From NCBI RefSeq assembly GCF_025151385.1, contig NZ_CP102287.1, positions 62,001 through 126,000 of the forward strand: DNA of 64,000 nt. Reading direction: 5' to 3'. Source of the stretch: Hoylesella buccalis ATCC 35310. GTDB lineage: Bacteria; Bacteroidota; Bacteroidia; Bacteroidales; Bacteroidaceae. Made by a program: the position numbers and the translations under genes. The notes under the pieces were generated by a model. It was not told the DNA's origin. It saw nothing but the letters and a program-made list of their open reading frames with translations, and did not search any database. Shown here in pieces: positions 9,044 through 18,487 of the stretch; position 1 is the stretch's first letter, and every line of letters starts with the position of its first letter.

Positions 9044-11386
9044 ATGAAAAAAACAGTGTTGCCGTTGATGGCACTTCTCATGCTTGGTAGCTTGCTTATG
9101 CAGGCGCAGACCAAGCGTTCGTTGACATCGTATGTCAACCCCATGATTGGCACAGCCGGCATGGGACACACCTTTCCAGGTGCCTGTGCGCCCTTTGGTG
9201 TGGTTCAATTGAGTCCTGAAACCGATACCATTCCGCATAATTTCGATGGCAAATATCAAGGTAAGGTATATGCTTACTGCGCTGGTTATCAATATGATGA
9301 CCCTACCATTGTGGGATTCAGTCATACACATTTGAGCGGTACGGGGCATAGTGATTTGGGCGACGTGATGATTATGCCGCAGACAGGGGCACTGAAGTTG
9401 AATCCCGGCACGGCCACGCATCCGGAGAATGGCTATCGGTCACGCTATTCACACGCCAACGAAAAGGCCACAGCCGGATATTATGAAGTGATGTTGGATG
9501 ATTATGGTGTCAAGGCACAGCTCACCGCTACTCCACGAGTGGGCGTTCACCGTTACACGTTTCCAAAGGGAGCGGACAGCCGCATCATACTCGATTTGTT
9601 GCATGGTATCTACAACTACGACGGCAAGGTGTTGTGGAGCAGCATGCGAGTGGAAAACGATACGGTGATAACGGGTTACAGACTTACCAACGGATGGGCG
9701 CGGTGCAACTATACTTATTTCGCCATTTCGCTGAGCAAGCCCATCAAGAGCTATGGCTATCGTGACATGAAACGTCCCAAATATGTGGGATTCTGGCGAA
9801 AGTTTGACCTGTACCACAACTTTCCGGAGATAGCTGGAAGGGATATAGTGGCTTATTTCAACTTTGACAACCAGGCTTCTCAGGTTCTTGAAATCAAGGT
9901 AGCCCTGTCAGCAGTGAGTACCGAGGGCGCACTAAAGAACCTTCGTGCTGAGGCTGCGGGCAAGAGTTTCGAGCAAATCAGCAAGGAAACGCACGACCAA
10001 TGGGAACGCGAGCTGGATGTCATCGAATGTGAGGGACCCGAAGACCATAAGGCCATGCTTTACACGTCGCTTTATCACACCATGATCAACCCGTCTGTTT
10101 ACATGGATGTTGACAGGCAATACCGTGGCTTGGACGGCAATATTCATGTGGCTCACGACTTTGACAACTATACCATTTTCTCGCTTTGGGATACTTATCG
10201 CGCCCTGCATCCGCTGCTCAACCTGCTGAAGCCCGAACGAAACACCAATATGGTGAAGTCTATGTTGGCTCATCAGCAGCAGAGTGTGCATAAGATGCTG
10301 CCCATTTGGAGCCTCATGGGCAACGAAGGATGGTGCATGACAGGCTATCACGCTGTGTCTGTTCTTGCCGATGCCATGGTGAAAGGAGCCGACATCGACT
10401 ATGATGCCGCTCTCAAGGCCATGACCTCCACGGCTACATGTCACTATTTTGCGGGCATTGGCGAATACATGCAAAAGGGCTATGTACCCTACGAGCGTGA
10501 CGCAACGGCGGCCTCGAACACGCTGGAATATGCATACGACGACTGGACCATCTATGCGGCAGCCAAGAAAGCTGGGCGAGAAGACATCGCTGCCGAGTAT
10601 GCCAAACGTGCCTTGTACTATCGAAACACGTTCGACACAACGATTGGTTTTGCTAGTCCTCGCTATGCAGACGGCACTTTTAAGAAGGATTTGGATCCGT
10701 ATCAGACCTCTAACGAAGGTTTCATCGAAGGTAATTCGTGGAATTTCTCATTCCATGTGCCACAGGATGTGTATGGACTGATGAACAAGTTAGGCGGAGA
10801 AAAACAATTCTTGGTAAAGCTCAACCGTTTGTTTGCAATGGATTTGCCGGCCAAGTACTATGAGCATAATGAGGATGTGACGGCAGAATGTTTGGTTGGA
10901 GGATACGTTCATGGCAACGAGCCCAGTCATCACATTCCTTATCTGTATGCCTGGACCTCGGCACCATGGAAGACACAAGAGTGGCTTCGCACCATCATGA
11001 ACAAGATGTATCGCAACGAAGTGCGCGGATTGGGCGGCAACGACGACTGTGGACAGATGTCGGCCTGGTACATCTTCTCATCCATGGGCTTTTATCCTGT
11101 ATGCCCTGGGACCGATGAATATGTGCTGGGGGCTCCTTACCTGCCCTATATGAAGGTAACGATGCCAACGGGTAAGGCCATGATTGTTAAGGCTCCGAAG
11201 GTGAACGATCGCAATCGGTATGTTCAACGGGTAAGACTGAATGGCAAACCGTACACCAAACTGTATATCACCCATGCCGACTTGCTGAAGGGAGGCGTGT
11301 TGGAATTTGACATGGGGAGCAAACCTAATAAGAAAAGAGGATTGGCAAAGACGGACAAGCCGTATTCAATGACCAATGGAAATTAA
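9044..11386 (+). CDS. Exported GH92 alpha-mannosidase (first copy)
   Basis: The protein has 780 residues with a signal peptide (MKKTVLPLMALLMLGSLLMQAQ). Glycoside hydrolase family 92 enzymes are calcium-dependent inverting exo-alpha-mannosidases, mostly acting on alpha-1,2 linkages. Family signatures are visible: YVNPMIGTAGMGHTFPGA at the start of the N-terminal domain, FSLWDTYRALHPL, TLEYAYDDWTIYAAAKKAG near residue 490 (probable general-acid Glu), GNEPSHHIPYLYAW, and GGNDDCGQMSAWYIFSSMG near 665 (conserved catalytic/metal-region Asp residues). It would trim mannose from host N-glycans or mannans. The second GH92 follows one gene later; exact linkage specificity cannot be read from sequence. 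Confidence 0.92.
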   Translation: MKKTVLPLMALLMLGSLLMQAQTKRSLTSYVNPMIGTAGMGHTFPGACAPFGVVQLSPETDTIPHNFDGKYQGKVYAYCAGYQYDDPTIVGFSHTHLSGTGHSDLGDVMIMPQTGALKLNPGTATHPENGYRSRYSHANEKATAGYYEVMLDDYGVKAQLTATPRVGVHRYTFPKGADSRIILDLLHGIYNYDGKVLWSSMRVENDTVITGYRLTNGWARCNYTYFAISLSKPIKSYGYRDMKRPKYVGFWRKFDLYHNFPEIAGRDIVAYFNFDNQASQVLEIKVALSAVSTEGALKNLRAEAAGKSFEQISKETHDQWERELDVIECEGPEDHKAMLYTSLYHTMINPSVYMDVDRQYRGLDGNIHVAHDFDNYTIFSLWDTYRALHPLLNLLKPERNTNMVKSMLAHQQQSVHKMLPIWSLMGNEGWCMTGYHAVSVLADAMVKGADIDYDAALKAMTSTATCHYFAGIGEYMQKGYVPYERDATAASNTLEYAYDDWTIYAAAKKAGREDIAAEYAKRALYYRNTFDTTIGFASPRYADGTFKKDLDPYQTSNEGFIEGNSWNFSFHVPQDVYGLMNKLGGEKQFLVKLNRLFAMDLPAKYYEHNEDVTAECLVGGYVHGNEPSHHIPYLYAWTSAPWKTQEWLRTIMNKMYRNEVRGLGGNDDCGQMSAWYIFSSMGFYPVCPGTDEYVLGAPYLPYMKVTMPTGKAMIVKAPKVNDRNRYVQRVRLNGKPYTKLYITHADLLKGGVLEFDMGSKPNKKRGLAKTDKPYSMTNGN

Positions 11387-11423
11387 AGTTCAACATCAAT
11401 CAGCATTAAGAAACTAAACGATT

Positions 11424-12230
11424 ATGAAGAAGAACGTATGGGTAATGGCGGCTGCTATGATGAGCGGAATGCTGCTCATCTCGTGTGGAATATCAAAGAA
11501 AATGGCAGGCGTGTCCCGTTATACAGACGACCAATGGAATACCCATTTGGGCAGAATAGATTTTGAAGATCAAGACAAAGGTAGCGAGGGATCGCGTATT
11601 TATCATGCCATCATACCCAATCCTGATGCGTACATCCGTCAGGTAACGGCCACCGTGATGCGCACGTTGTATTTCAAACCATCTGACAGCATCCCCGCTT
11701 GTAAGCGTTTGCACTATATTATTCGCGACGATAAGGGAATCTCTGCCAAGGGTGGTGGGAATGGATTCGTGGACATCTTCTATAGCACACGACACATCAA
11801 GCGTTCGTTTTCCAACAATGACACGGCGAAGGTTCTTTTTGAAACGCGAGGCGTATTGTTGCACGAGTTGACGCATGCCTTTCAATTAGAGCCGCAAGGC
11901 ATTGGTGGTTACGGTGATAATAAGATGGTATGGTCGTTCATAGAGGGAATGGCCGATGCCGTTCGTGTGGCCAATGGCGGGTTCCATGGTGAGCAAGATC
12001 GACCGAAAGGTGGAAATTATATGGATGGTTATCGCACCACGGGCTACTTCCTGAACTGGGTGAAGGACCATAAGGATAAGGATTTTATTCGTAAGATGAA
12101 TCGTTCAACCCTGGAGGTTGTGCCATGGTCTTGGGATGGTGCCGTGAAATATGCACTGGGCAAGAAGTATGGTATTGACACCCTTTGGCACGAATATCAG
12201 GTTGCCATTGGCGATATCAAGGCTCATTAA
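11424..12230 (+). CDS. Basic secretory protein (BSP)-type zinc peptidase-like lipoprotein
   Basis: The protein has 268 residues. The N-terminus has a lipoprotein signal with lipobox LISC (KNVWVMAAAMMSGMLLISCG). The body resembles the plant basic secretory protein/peptidase-like family: LLHELTHAFQ carries an HExxH zinc motif at about residue 150, followed by WSFIEGMADAVRV, whose Glu could be a third zinc ligand. The peptide bond or other target is unknown. It sits between two GH92 mannosidases, 37 nt after the first, so it may help degrade glycoproteins at the cell surface. Confidence 0.75.
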   Translation: MKKNVWVMAAAMMSGMLLISCGISKKMAGVSRYTDDQWNTHLGRIDFEDQDKGSEGSRIYHAIIPNPDAYIRQVTATVMRTLYFKPSDSIPACKRLHYIIRDDKGISAKGGGNGFVDIFYSTRHIKRSFSNNDTAKVLFETRGVLLHELTHAFQLEPQGIGGYGDNKMVWSFIEGMADAVRVANGGFHGEQDRPKGGNYMDGYRTTGYFLNWVKDHKDKDFIRKMNRSTLEVVPWSWDGAVKYALGKKYGIDTLWHEYQVAIGDIKAH

Positions 12231-12241
12231 ATCTCCATCAA

Positions 12242-12270
12242 TACCACCTCCTGCCCGTTGAAGGGTGGTA
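12242..12270. other. Intergenic hairpin before second GH92 gene
   Basis: TACCACC at 12242-12248 pairs with GGTGGTA at 12264-12270. There is no U-tract, so it may be a processing or attenuation structure rather than a full terminator. Confidence 0.4.
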
Positions 12271-12292
12271 GGAAATAAATATGTAAGCAGAA

Positions 12293-14641
12293 ATGAAAAT
12301 CAAATATATCATTCTTTTCCTGTTCGTGGCCATGCAGCGTGTGGCTGTGTGTGCATCGCAAAATCGACCCAAGCAAATGGATAAGCCAGCCATCGCTTAT
12401 GTTAATCCTTTTGTGGGCACCGATGGTTATGGCAATGTTTACCCTGGTGCGCAGATTCCTTTCGGGGGTATTCAAATCAGTCCCGATACGGATGAACATT
12501 TTTACGACTGCGCTTCGGGTTATAAATGGAACCGAAACTCTATCCAGGGATTCTCGTTGACACACCTCAGTGGTACGGGAATCCCCGACCTGGGTGACTT
12601 TCTCTTCATGCCAGGCACAGGTAAAATATTGCTTGATCCAGGTAGTAATGATGCACCGGACAGCGGTTATCGCAGTCGTTTTTCGCATGATGACGAGCAG
12701 GCGACACCGGGTTATTACTATGTGAACTTGAAAGATTATGGTGTCAAGGCTGAGATGACGGCGGGAGAGCGTAGTGGTATTTTCCGATTTACTTATCCGA
12801 AGACCGATTCAGCCTTTGTGCTGATTGATTTGAACCATACGCTTTGGCAGAAATGTGTGTGGTCGAACATCCGCGTTGAAGACGATCATACCCTTACAGG
12901 ATACAAACTTGTCAAGGGATGGGGACCGGAGAGGCACATCTATTTTAGAGCCGAATTCTCGCATCCGTTCCGTCATTTCATCATTTATCAAGACAAAAAG
13001 CCGGTTATTTACAACACAAGTCGTTTTAGAAGTAATCGTGAAGCGTGGGGGCCCAACATCCTGTTCACGGCAACATTCAATACACATGATAATGCTGTGG
13101 TAACGGTGAAGACCAGTATTTCTTCCACCTCGACCGATGGTGCCAAGCTGAATATGCAGGAATTGCAAGGCCATACTTTTGACAGTCTCAAGCAGTTGGC
13201 CGAACAAAAGTGGCAGAAAGAACTGGCAAAGTACGAGATTACCGGCAGTGAACAGCAGAAACGCACCTTCTATACCTCGGCTTATCATGCTGCATTATGC
13301 CCATTTACGTATGATGATGCTGATGGTAGGTTCAGCGGTCTGGATAAGAACATCGAGCAGGCGCATGGGTTTACCAATCGAACCGAGTTCTCTCTTTGGG
13401 ATACTTATCGTGCCTGGCACCCTTTGATGAACCTGATTCATCACGACATTCAGGCCGATGTCGCTAATTCCATGCTGGCTCATTATGACAAGAGCGTTGA
13501 GAAAATGTTGCCATTCTGGTCGTTTGGTAGTAACGAAACTTGGTGTATGATTGGCTATCACGCCGCTGCGGTGCTGGCAGACATGATTTGCAAGGAGGTG
13601 AAAGGCTTCGACTACGAGCGAGCTTTCGAGGCTATGGTGCGAACAGCCATGAACCCTAACTACGATGGTTTGCCCGACTATCGATCCAAAGGCTATGTGC
13701 CATTTGACAAAGAGAATGAGTCTGTCTCCAAAACACTGGAGTATGCATTCGATGATTATGCCATTGCGCAGGCCGCAAAGAAGCTGGGAAAGACCAAAGA
13801 ATATACCTATTTTCTGAACAGGGCATTGAGTTATCAGAATCTTTTCGACCACCAAACCAAGTATATGCGTGGCAAAGACGCCAGTGGAGCATGGCGATCG
13901 CCTTTCTCACCCATTGCTTATCAAGGACCAGGGTCGGTCAATGGATGGGGTGATATCACCGAAGGTTTCACCGTGCAGTATCATTGGACGGTTCCACAGG
14001 ATGTTCAAGGGCTGATGAACCTCATGGGAAAAGACAAGTTCCGTGAGCGTTTGGATTCGTTGTTTACCTACGATTTGCCAGATGATATACCCGGTGCGCA
14101 CGACATTCAGGGACGAATTGGCGCTTATTGGCATGGCAATGAACCTTGTCATCATGTGGCTTATCTGTACAATTACTTGGGCGAAGGTTGGAAAGGGCAG
14201 AAGATTGTCAGGGAAGTTGTTGACCGATTCTATGGCGATGAGCCTGGTTCGCTCTCGGGAAATGATGACTGTGGACAGATGTCTGCATGGTACATTTTTA
14301 ACAGTATGGGCTTCTATCCGGTGGCACCCTCAAGCGGATACTACAATATAGGTTCGCCAGCCTTGCCTGGTGTCACACTAACGATGAGCAATGGAAAGAA
14401 GATTGTGGTCACAACCAAGGGCTGGAGTAAGAGAGCAGTGTATGTTAATAAAGTGTTTTTGAATGGGAAACCCTACACTAAATCCTACTTGAAATGGACC
14501 GATTTGAAAGAAGGAGCCCACATACAGTTCGTCATGTCGACCAAACCGAATAAGAAATGGGCTACACAGCCGCAAGACATTGCACCGTCATTGTCGGCTC
14601 TTGGAAAAACAATGACTTATCGACAGGGCATGCAACTGTAA
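12293..14641 (+). CDS. Exported GH92 alpha-mannosidase (second copy)
   Basis: The protein has 782 residues and starts with a signal peptide (MKIKYIILFLFVAMQRVAVCA). It has the same family landmarks as the first copy: YVNPFVGTDGYGNVYPGA, FSLWDTYRAWHPL, TLEYAFDDYAIAQAAKKLG near residue 480, and SGNDDCGQMSAWYIFNSMG near 655. The two differ clearly in the substrate-facing N-terminal segments (DCASGYKWN here, YCAGYQYDD in the first), so they may cut different mannosidic linkages. Together with the BSP-like lipoprotein this makes a small mannoside-degrading cluster without its own SusCD pair. Confidence 0.92.
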   Translation: MKIKYIILFLFVAMQRVAVCASQNRPKQMDKPAIAYVNPFVGTDGYGNVYPGAQIPFGGIQISPDTDEHFYDCASGYKWNRNSIQGFSLTHLSGTGIPDLGDFLFMPGTGKILLDPGSNDAPDSGYRSRFSHDDEQATPGYYYVNLKDYGVKAEMTAGERSGIFRFTYPKTDSAFVLIDLNHTLWQKCVWSNIRVEDDHTLTGYKLVKGWGPERHIYFRAEFSHPFRHFIIYQDKKPVIYNTSRFRSNREAWGPNILFTATFNTHDNAVVTVKTSISSTSTDGAKLNMQELQGHTFDSLKQLAEQKWQKELAKYEITGSEQQKRTFYTSAYHAALCPFTYDDADGRFSGLDKNIEQAHGFTNRTEFSLWDTYRAWHPLMNLIHHDIQADVANSMLAHYDKSVEKMLPFWSFGSNETWCMIGYHAAAVLADMICKEVKGFDYERAFEAMVRTAMNPNYDGLPDYRSKGYVPFDKENESVSKTLEYAFDDYAIAQAAKKLGKTKEYTYFLNRALSYQNLFDHQTKYMRGKDASGAWRSPFSPIAYQGPGSVNGWGDITEGFTVQYHWTVPQDVQGLMNLMGKDKFRERLDSLFTYDLPDDIPGAHDIQGRIGAYWHGNEPCHHVAYLYNYLGEGWKGQKIVREVVDRFYGDEPGSLSGNDDCGQMSAWYIFNSMGFYPVAPSSGYYNIGSPALPGVTLTMSNGKKIVVTTKGWSKRAVYVNKVFLNGKPYTKSYLKWTDLKEGAHIQFVMSTKPNKKWATQPQDIAPSLSALGKTMTYRQGMQL

Positions 14642-14675
14642 TCAATCAATTGAAAAATCGCTTCAAAAAGAAGGG

Positions 14676-15806
14676 ATGACAACGCTAAATATAAAACATG
14701 AGAAGATGACTTTATATCCAAAACTAATTACTGAAGCATTGGCAACGGTGATGTATCCCGGAACCAAGAAGAATCTCATTGAGAGCGGCATGCTGGCAGA
14801 TGATATCCGAATCGATGGGATGAAGGTTGAGTTTACCTTGATATTTCCCCGTGAGACCGATCCTTTTCTGCGGTCAACGCTCAAGGCTGCCGAGGCTGCC
14901 ATCCACTTCCATGTAGGAAAAGAGGTTGAGGTGAATATCAAAACAGAGTTCAAGACCGCACCAAGACCAGAGGTAGACAAGTTGCTTCCGCAAGTGAAGA
15001 ACATCATTGCCGTAAGCTCAGGCAAGGGTGGAGTGGGCAAGTCGACCATCTCTTCCAACCTGGCTATCGCCTTGGCGCAACTGGGTTACAAGGTGGGATT
15101 GTTGGATGCTGACATCTTCGGCCCATCCATGCCCAAGATGTTCGGCGTGGAAAACGAGCGAGTTTACGCCATCGAGAAAGAGGGCAGACAACTCATTGTG
15201 CCGATAGAGAAATATGGTGTGAAGTTGTTGAGCGTGGGCTTCTTTGTCAATCCACAGACCGCAACGCTCTGGCGAGGCAGCATGGCATCGAATGCGCTGA
15301 AGCAATTGATTGCTGATGCTGATTGGGGCGAGCTGGATTACTTCATCCTTGACACACCACCAGGTACAAGTGACATTCATTTAACATTGCTCCAGACGCT
15401 CGCCATCACGGGATCGGTCATCGTGAGCACGCCGCAGAAGGTGGCTTTGGCTGATGCTAGGAAGGGTATTGATATGTATCAGAACGACAAGGTGAACGTG
15501 CCGATTCTCGGATTGGTGGAAAATATGGCTTGGTTCACACCCGCTGAACTGCCTGAAAACAAATATTTTATCTTTGGAAAGGATGGATGCAAGCAGCTAG
15601 CAGACGAGATGAAGCTGCCGTTGTTGGCGCAGATTCCCATCGTGCAGAGCATCTGTGAGAATGGTGATGGTGGCGAACCGTCGGCTGTTCACACTGATAC
15701 AATGACGGGACAGGCCTTTCTCAACCTGGCACAAGCAGTGGTCACGGTGACCAACAGACGAAACAAAGAGCAGCAACCCACAAAGATTGTCAAGGTAAAC
15801 AAATAG
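14676..15806 (+). CDS. Mrp/ApbC-family P-loop ATPase (Fe-S cluster carrier)
   Basis: The protein has 376 residues. An N-terminal MIP18/DUF59-like domain (about 1-95) is followed by the ATPase domain with the deviant Walker A SSGKGGVGKST near residue 113, DADIFGPSMP, and FILDTPPGTSDIHLTLLQ. The family carries or inserts iron-sulfur clusters. The CxxC pair found near the C-terminus of many Mrp/Nbp35 proteins is absent; the corresponding segment reads WFTPAELPENKYFIFG. An alternative start at 14706 (MTLYPKLITEA) fits the DUF59 domain better; the longer start adds ten residues. Confidence 0.88.
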   Translation: MTTLNIKHEKMTLYPKLITEALATVMYPGTKKNLIESGMLADDIRIDGMKVEFTLIFPRETDPFLRSTLKAAEAAIHFHVGKEVEVNIKTEFKTAPRPEVDKLLPQVKNIIAVSSGKGGVGKSTISSNLAIALAQLGYKVGLLDADIFGPSMPKMFGVENERVYAIEKEGRQLIVPIEKYGVKLLSVGFFVNPQTATLWRGSMASNALKQLIADADWGELDYFILDTPPGTSDIHLTLLQTLAITGSVIVSTPQKVALADARKGIDMYQNDKVNVPILGLVENMAWFTPAELPENKYFIFGKDGCKQLADEMKLPLLAQIPIVQSICENGDGGEPSAVHTDTMTGQAFLNLAQAVVTVTNRRNKEQQPTKIVKVNK

Positions 15807-15880
15807 GGTTACCCTAACAAGCAACCTTCATTTTCAGCGTCGTTGGCGTGGCTAACCGGCGCTACGCTGCTATAAAAATG

Positions 15881-15926
15881 TGGCAAACACGAGGCACGGA
15901 GAAACCTTCCGCTTTCGTGTTTGCCA
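15881..15926. terminator. Bidirectional terminator between mrp and the ClC gene
   Basis: TGGCAAACACGA (15881-15892) and its exact inverse (15915-15926) form a 12-bp stem between convergent genes. A-rich and T-rich flanks on both sides suit termination in both directions. Confidence 0.7.
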
Positions 15927-15937
15927 TTTATTTTCAA

Positions 15938-17725
15938 TCACTCTGCCGAAAAGTCGGCCACCGTCTTGCGGTACATGGAATACAGTCGGGTGCGTTCTAT
16001 AAAGCCAGTAAGCTCTCCGTCCACGTCAACCACCGGCAAATAGTTGGCGTTGGTCTTGTCAAACTTCTCCATCACCTCTTCCATGGAGTCTTTAATGCCC
16101 AGTGTAGCTTTCGGGGGTATTAAAATTTGTTGCACGGTGAAGCGGTGATACAGTTCGGTTCTGAACATCACATGCCTAATCTTGTTAATGTCAATGATGC
16201 CCAGTAAGATGCCTGCCGTGTTCACGACAGGGATGAAACTGGTGTGACTTCTGCTGATTACACTCACCAACTTCCCTAACGGCATGTCTAGGTCTACGGT
16301 CGTATAGTCGTGGTCTATCACGCTATCCAGGCTCATGAGCGTTAGGATTGATCGATCTGTATGATGGGTGAGCAGTCTGCCTTGGCGCGCCAGACGCGTG
16401 GCATAGATGCTGTGTGGCTCGAAGATACTGATGACCATCACCGACACAATGCTCACCATGATAAGCGGTAAGAACAACGAGTAGCCGCCCGTGAGCTCAG
16501 CAATGAGGAACACACCGGTCAAAGGGGCATGCATCACTCCAGCCATCACCCCAGCCATTCCCAGCAGGGTGAAGTTTTTTTCGGGGATGTAGGTTCCCAC
16601 CTGATTCATGTTCCACACACGCGCAAAGAGAAAACCACCGAACCCTCCGACGAAAAGGGATGGCGCAAAGGTTCCTCCCACGCCACCCGCTCCGTTGGTA
16701 GCCGATGTGGCAAAGATCTTAGTGAGCAACACCAAGGCGATGTAGACCACCAGCAAGCCCGAACTGCCTGCGAACAATGAGTTGTTCATTACGGCGTTCC
16801 AGTCGGCTTCCGTGTTTCCATTAAGCAAGATATTCAGCGAATTGTAGCCCTCACCATATAGTGAAGGAAAGAAAAATATCAGTGAGCTCAGCAGGATAGC
16901 TCCTAAAAAAAGTTTGGCGAATGGATAGTCTTTAAGCTGTTCGAACACTCCTTCGCATTTGCTCATCATGCGGATGAAGTACAGACTTACCATGCCGCAG
17001 AACAATCCCAGCAAGATGCTTGCCGGTATGCGGTCGATGTTCCAAGCACTGTCGAGTGTAAAATCGAACAGCGAGCGGTTACCCACGAAAATGTATGTGA
17101 AGACGGTTGCCGTGACGGTAGAGGTGAGGATTGGCAGCAGTGCAGCCATGCTGAGGTCTACCATAAGCACCTCCAGCGTGAACACCAGGCCAGCTATCGG
17201 CGCTTTGAAGATGCCTGCGATGGCAGCGGATGCGCCACAACCCACGAGCAGCATCAACGTCTTGTTGTCCATCTTGAACAATTGTCCGAGGTTACTGCCT
17301 ATCGCCGATCCCGTCAGCACGATGGGAGCCTCGGCACCTACCGACCCACCAAAGCCGATGGTGATGGCCGATGAGATGACCGATGTCCAACAGTTGTGCG
17401 CCTTCAGCCTTGACTGCTTGGTCGATATGGCATACAGCACCTGCGTGATGCCGTGTGAGATGTTATCTTTCACCACATATCTCACGAAGAGTGATGTGAT
17501 GTAAATGCCGATAACGGGAAACAGTAGGTACAGCCAGTTGTAGGTGGTAGCATCGAAACCAGCCGTAAGTAAATGTTGAATCTGTCTGATGATGAAGTGC
17601 AACACATAAGCGGCTACCGAGGCGAAGATACCTATGAAAAAGGCTAGGATGGTCGCCATCTGACGATTGGTCAGATGTGTCAGTCTCCACTTGTGAAGTT
17701 TGTTGATATAGGTTGTTGGTTGCAT
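15938..17725 (-). CDS. ClC-family chloride channel/transporter with C-terminal CBS pair
   Basis: The protein has 595 residues with about ten to twelve hydrophobic segments in the first 430 residues. ClC selectivity-filter motifs are GGSVGAEAP (near 128; the Glu matches the gating/proton glutamate), a GIFKAPIAG segment, and GGVGGTFAPSLFVGG (near 345). Two CBS domains follow (about 455-590), which in this family bind nucleotides and regulate gating. Whether it is a channel or a chloride/proton exchanger cannot be decided here. It lies last in a minus-strand run fmt - tsaC-like - clc, 74 nt after the previous stop with no promoter seen. Confidence 0.9.
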   Translation of the reverse strand: MQPTTYINKLHKWRLTHLTNRQMATILAFFIGIFASVAAYVLHFIIRQIQHLLTAGFDATTYNWLYLLFPVIGIYITSLFVRYVVKDNISHGITQVLYAISTKQSRLKAHNCWTSVISSAITIGFGGSVGAEAPIVLTGSAIGSNLGQLFKMDNKTLMLLVGCGASAAIAGIFKAPIAGLVFTLEVLMVDLSMAALLPILTSTVTATVFTYIFVGNRSLFDFTLDSAWNIDRIPASILLGLFCGMVSLYFIRMMSKCEGVFEQLKDYPFAKLFLGAILLSSLIFFFPSLYGEGYNSLNILLNGNTEADWNAVMNNSLFAGSSGLLVVYIALVLLTKIFATSATNGAGGVGGTFAPSLFVGGFGGFLFARVWNMNQVGTYIPEKNFTLLGMAGVMAGVMHAPLTGVFLIAELTGGYSLFLPLIMVSIVSVMVISIFEPHSIYATRLARQGRLLTHHTDRSILTLMSLDSVIDHDYTTVDLDMPLGKLVSVISRSHTSFIPVVNTAGILLGIIDINKIRHVMFRTELYHRFTVQQILIPPKATLGIKDSMEEVMEKFDKTNANYLPVVDVDGELTGFIERTRLYSMYRKTVADFSAE

Positions 17726-17799
17726 CGTTTATCCTGTTGTCGCCTGTCTCGTGAAAACGTGTGGGGTGGCCGTGGCGACAAATATCAAGAGCGTGTGTT

Positions 17800-18369
17800 T
17801 TATTTTCTGATGATGGTTACTTCTCCATCTTCTGCCAGCTTAATGATGCTGCTGGGCGTTTGGGGTTTGTGTTCCTGTCTGCGCGAATGGCAGACATAGT
17901 CAACCGCATCGAGTATCTCCTGACTGATGTCGCAGTAGTTGGCTGCTGCCGGTTCACCGCTGACATTGGCGCTGGTACTTACCAAAGCCTTCTGAAAACG
18001 GTAGCACAATTCGTGCGAAAAGGGTTCTTTGGTAATGCGTAGTGCGATGCTTCCGTCTTCTGCTATCAGGTTGGGAGCCAGGTTGATGGCGCCATCCAAG
18101 ATGATGGTCGTTGGCTTCACGGCCACGTCCAGCAAGTCCCATGCCACATTGGGCACCTGTCTTACATAGCGTTGCAGGCGCGCATCGGAGTCGACCAGAC
18201 AGATGAGTGCCTTCGAGTCATCGCGTTTTTTGATTTTGTACACTTTGGCCACGGCTTCAGCATTGGTTGCGTCGCAACCTATTCCCCACACGGTGTCGGT
18301 GGGATAGAGTATCACGCCACCCTGTTTCATTACCTCTATGGCGTTCTTGATGTCTTCTTGTATGGTCAT
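17800..18369 (-). CDS. Sua5/YciO/YrdC-family L-threonylcarbamoyladenylate synthase
   Basis: The 189-residue protein is a single YrdC domain without the C-terminal Sua5 extension. GGVILYPTDTVWGIGCDATN and KVYKIKKRDDSKALICLV are typical, as is ALVSTSANVSGEPAA. The family makes threonylcarbamoyl-AMP from threonine, bicarbonate and ATP for the t6A37 modification of ANN-decoding tRNAs. It sits directly after fmt, another translation-related gene. A YciO-type role is an alternative. The start is preceded on its own strand by a degenerate AAACTCA-type repeat. Confidence 0.85.
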   Translation of the reverse strand: MTIQEDIKNAIEVMKQGGVILYPTDTVWGIGCDATNAEAVAKVYKIKKRDDSKALICLVDSDARLQRYVRQVPNVAWDLLDVAVKPTTIILDGAINLAPNLIAEDGSIALRITKEPFSHELCYRFQKALVSTSANVSGEPAAANYCDISQEILDAVDYVCHSRRQEHKPQTPSSIIKLAEDGEVTIIRK

Positions 18370-18427
18370 TTTGAGTTTGTGAGTTTTTGAGATTTTTAAG
18401 TTTTTAAGATTCTCTGGTTGCTGGTTA

Positions 18428-18481
18428 TTAGGCTAATTAGGCTAATAAGGCCAATTGGGCCAATTAGGTTTATTGGCCTAA
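18428..18481. repeat. Six degenerate 9-bp tandem units between fmt and the tsaC-like gene
   Basis: Units such as TTAGGCTAA repeat with an exact 9-bp period up to the fmt stop. A further degenerate AAACTCA-type series occupies 18370-18410 up to the tsaC-like start. Confidence 0.75.
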
Positions 18482-18487
18482 TAGCTT

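Noticed and set aside
8267..9421. 384-codon minus-strand frame over trmB and the GH92 start
   Set aside because: It overlaps two well-supported genes on the other strand and shows no domain.
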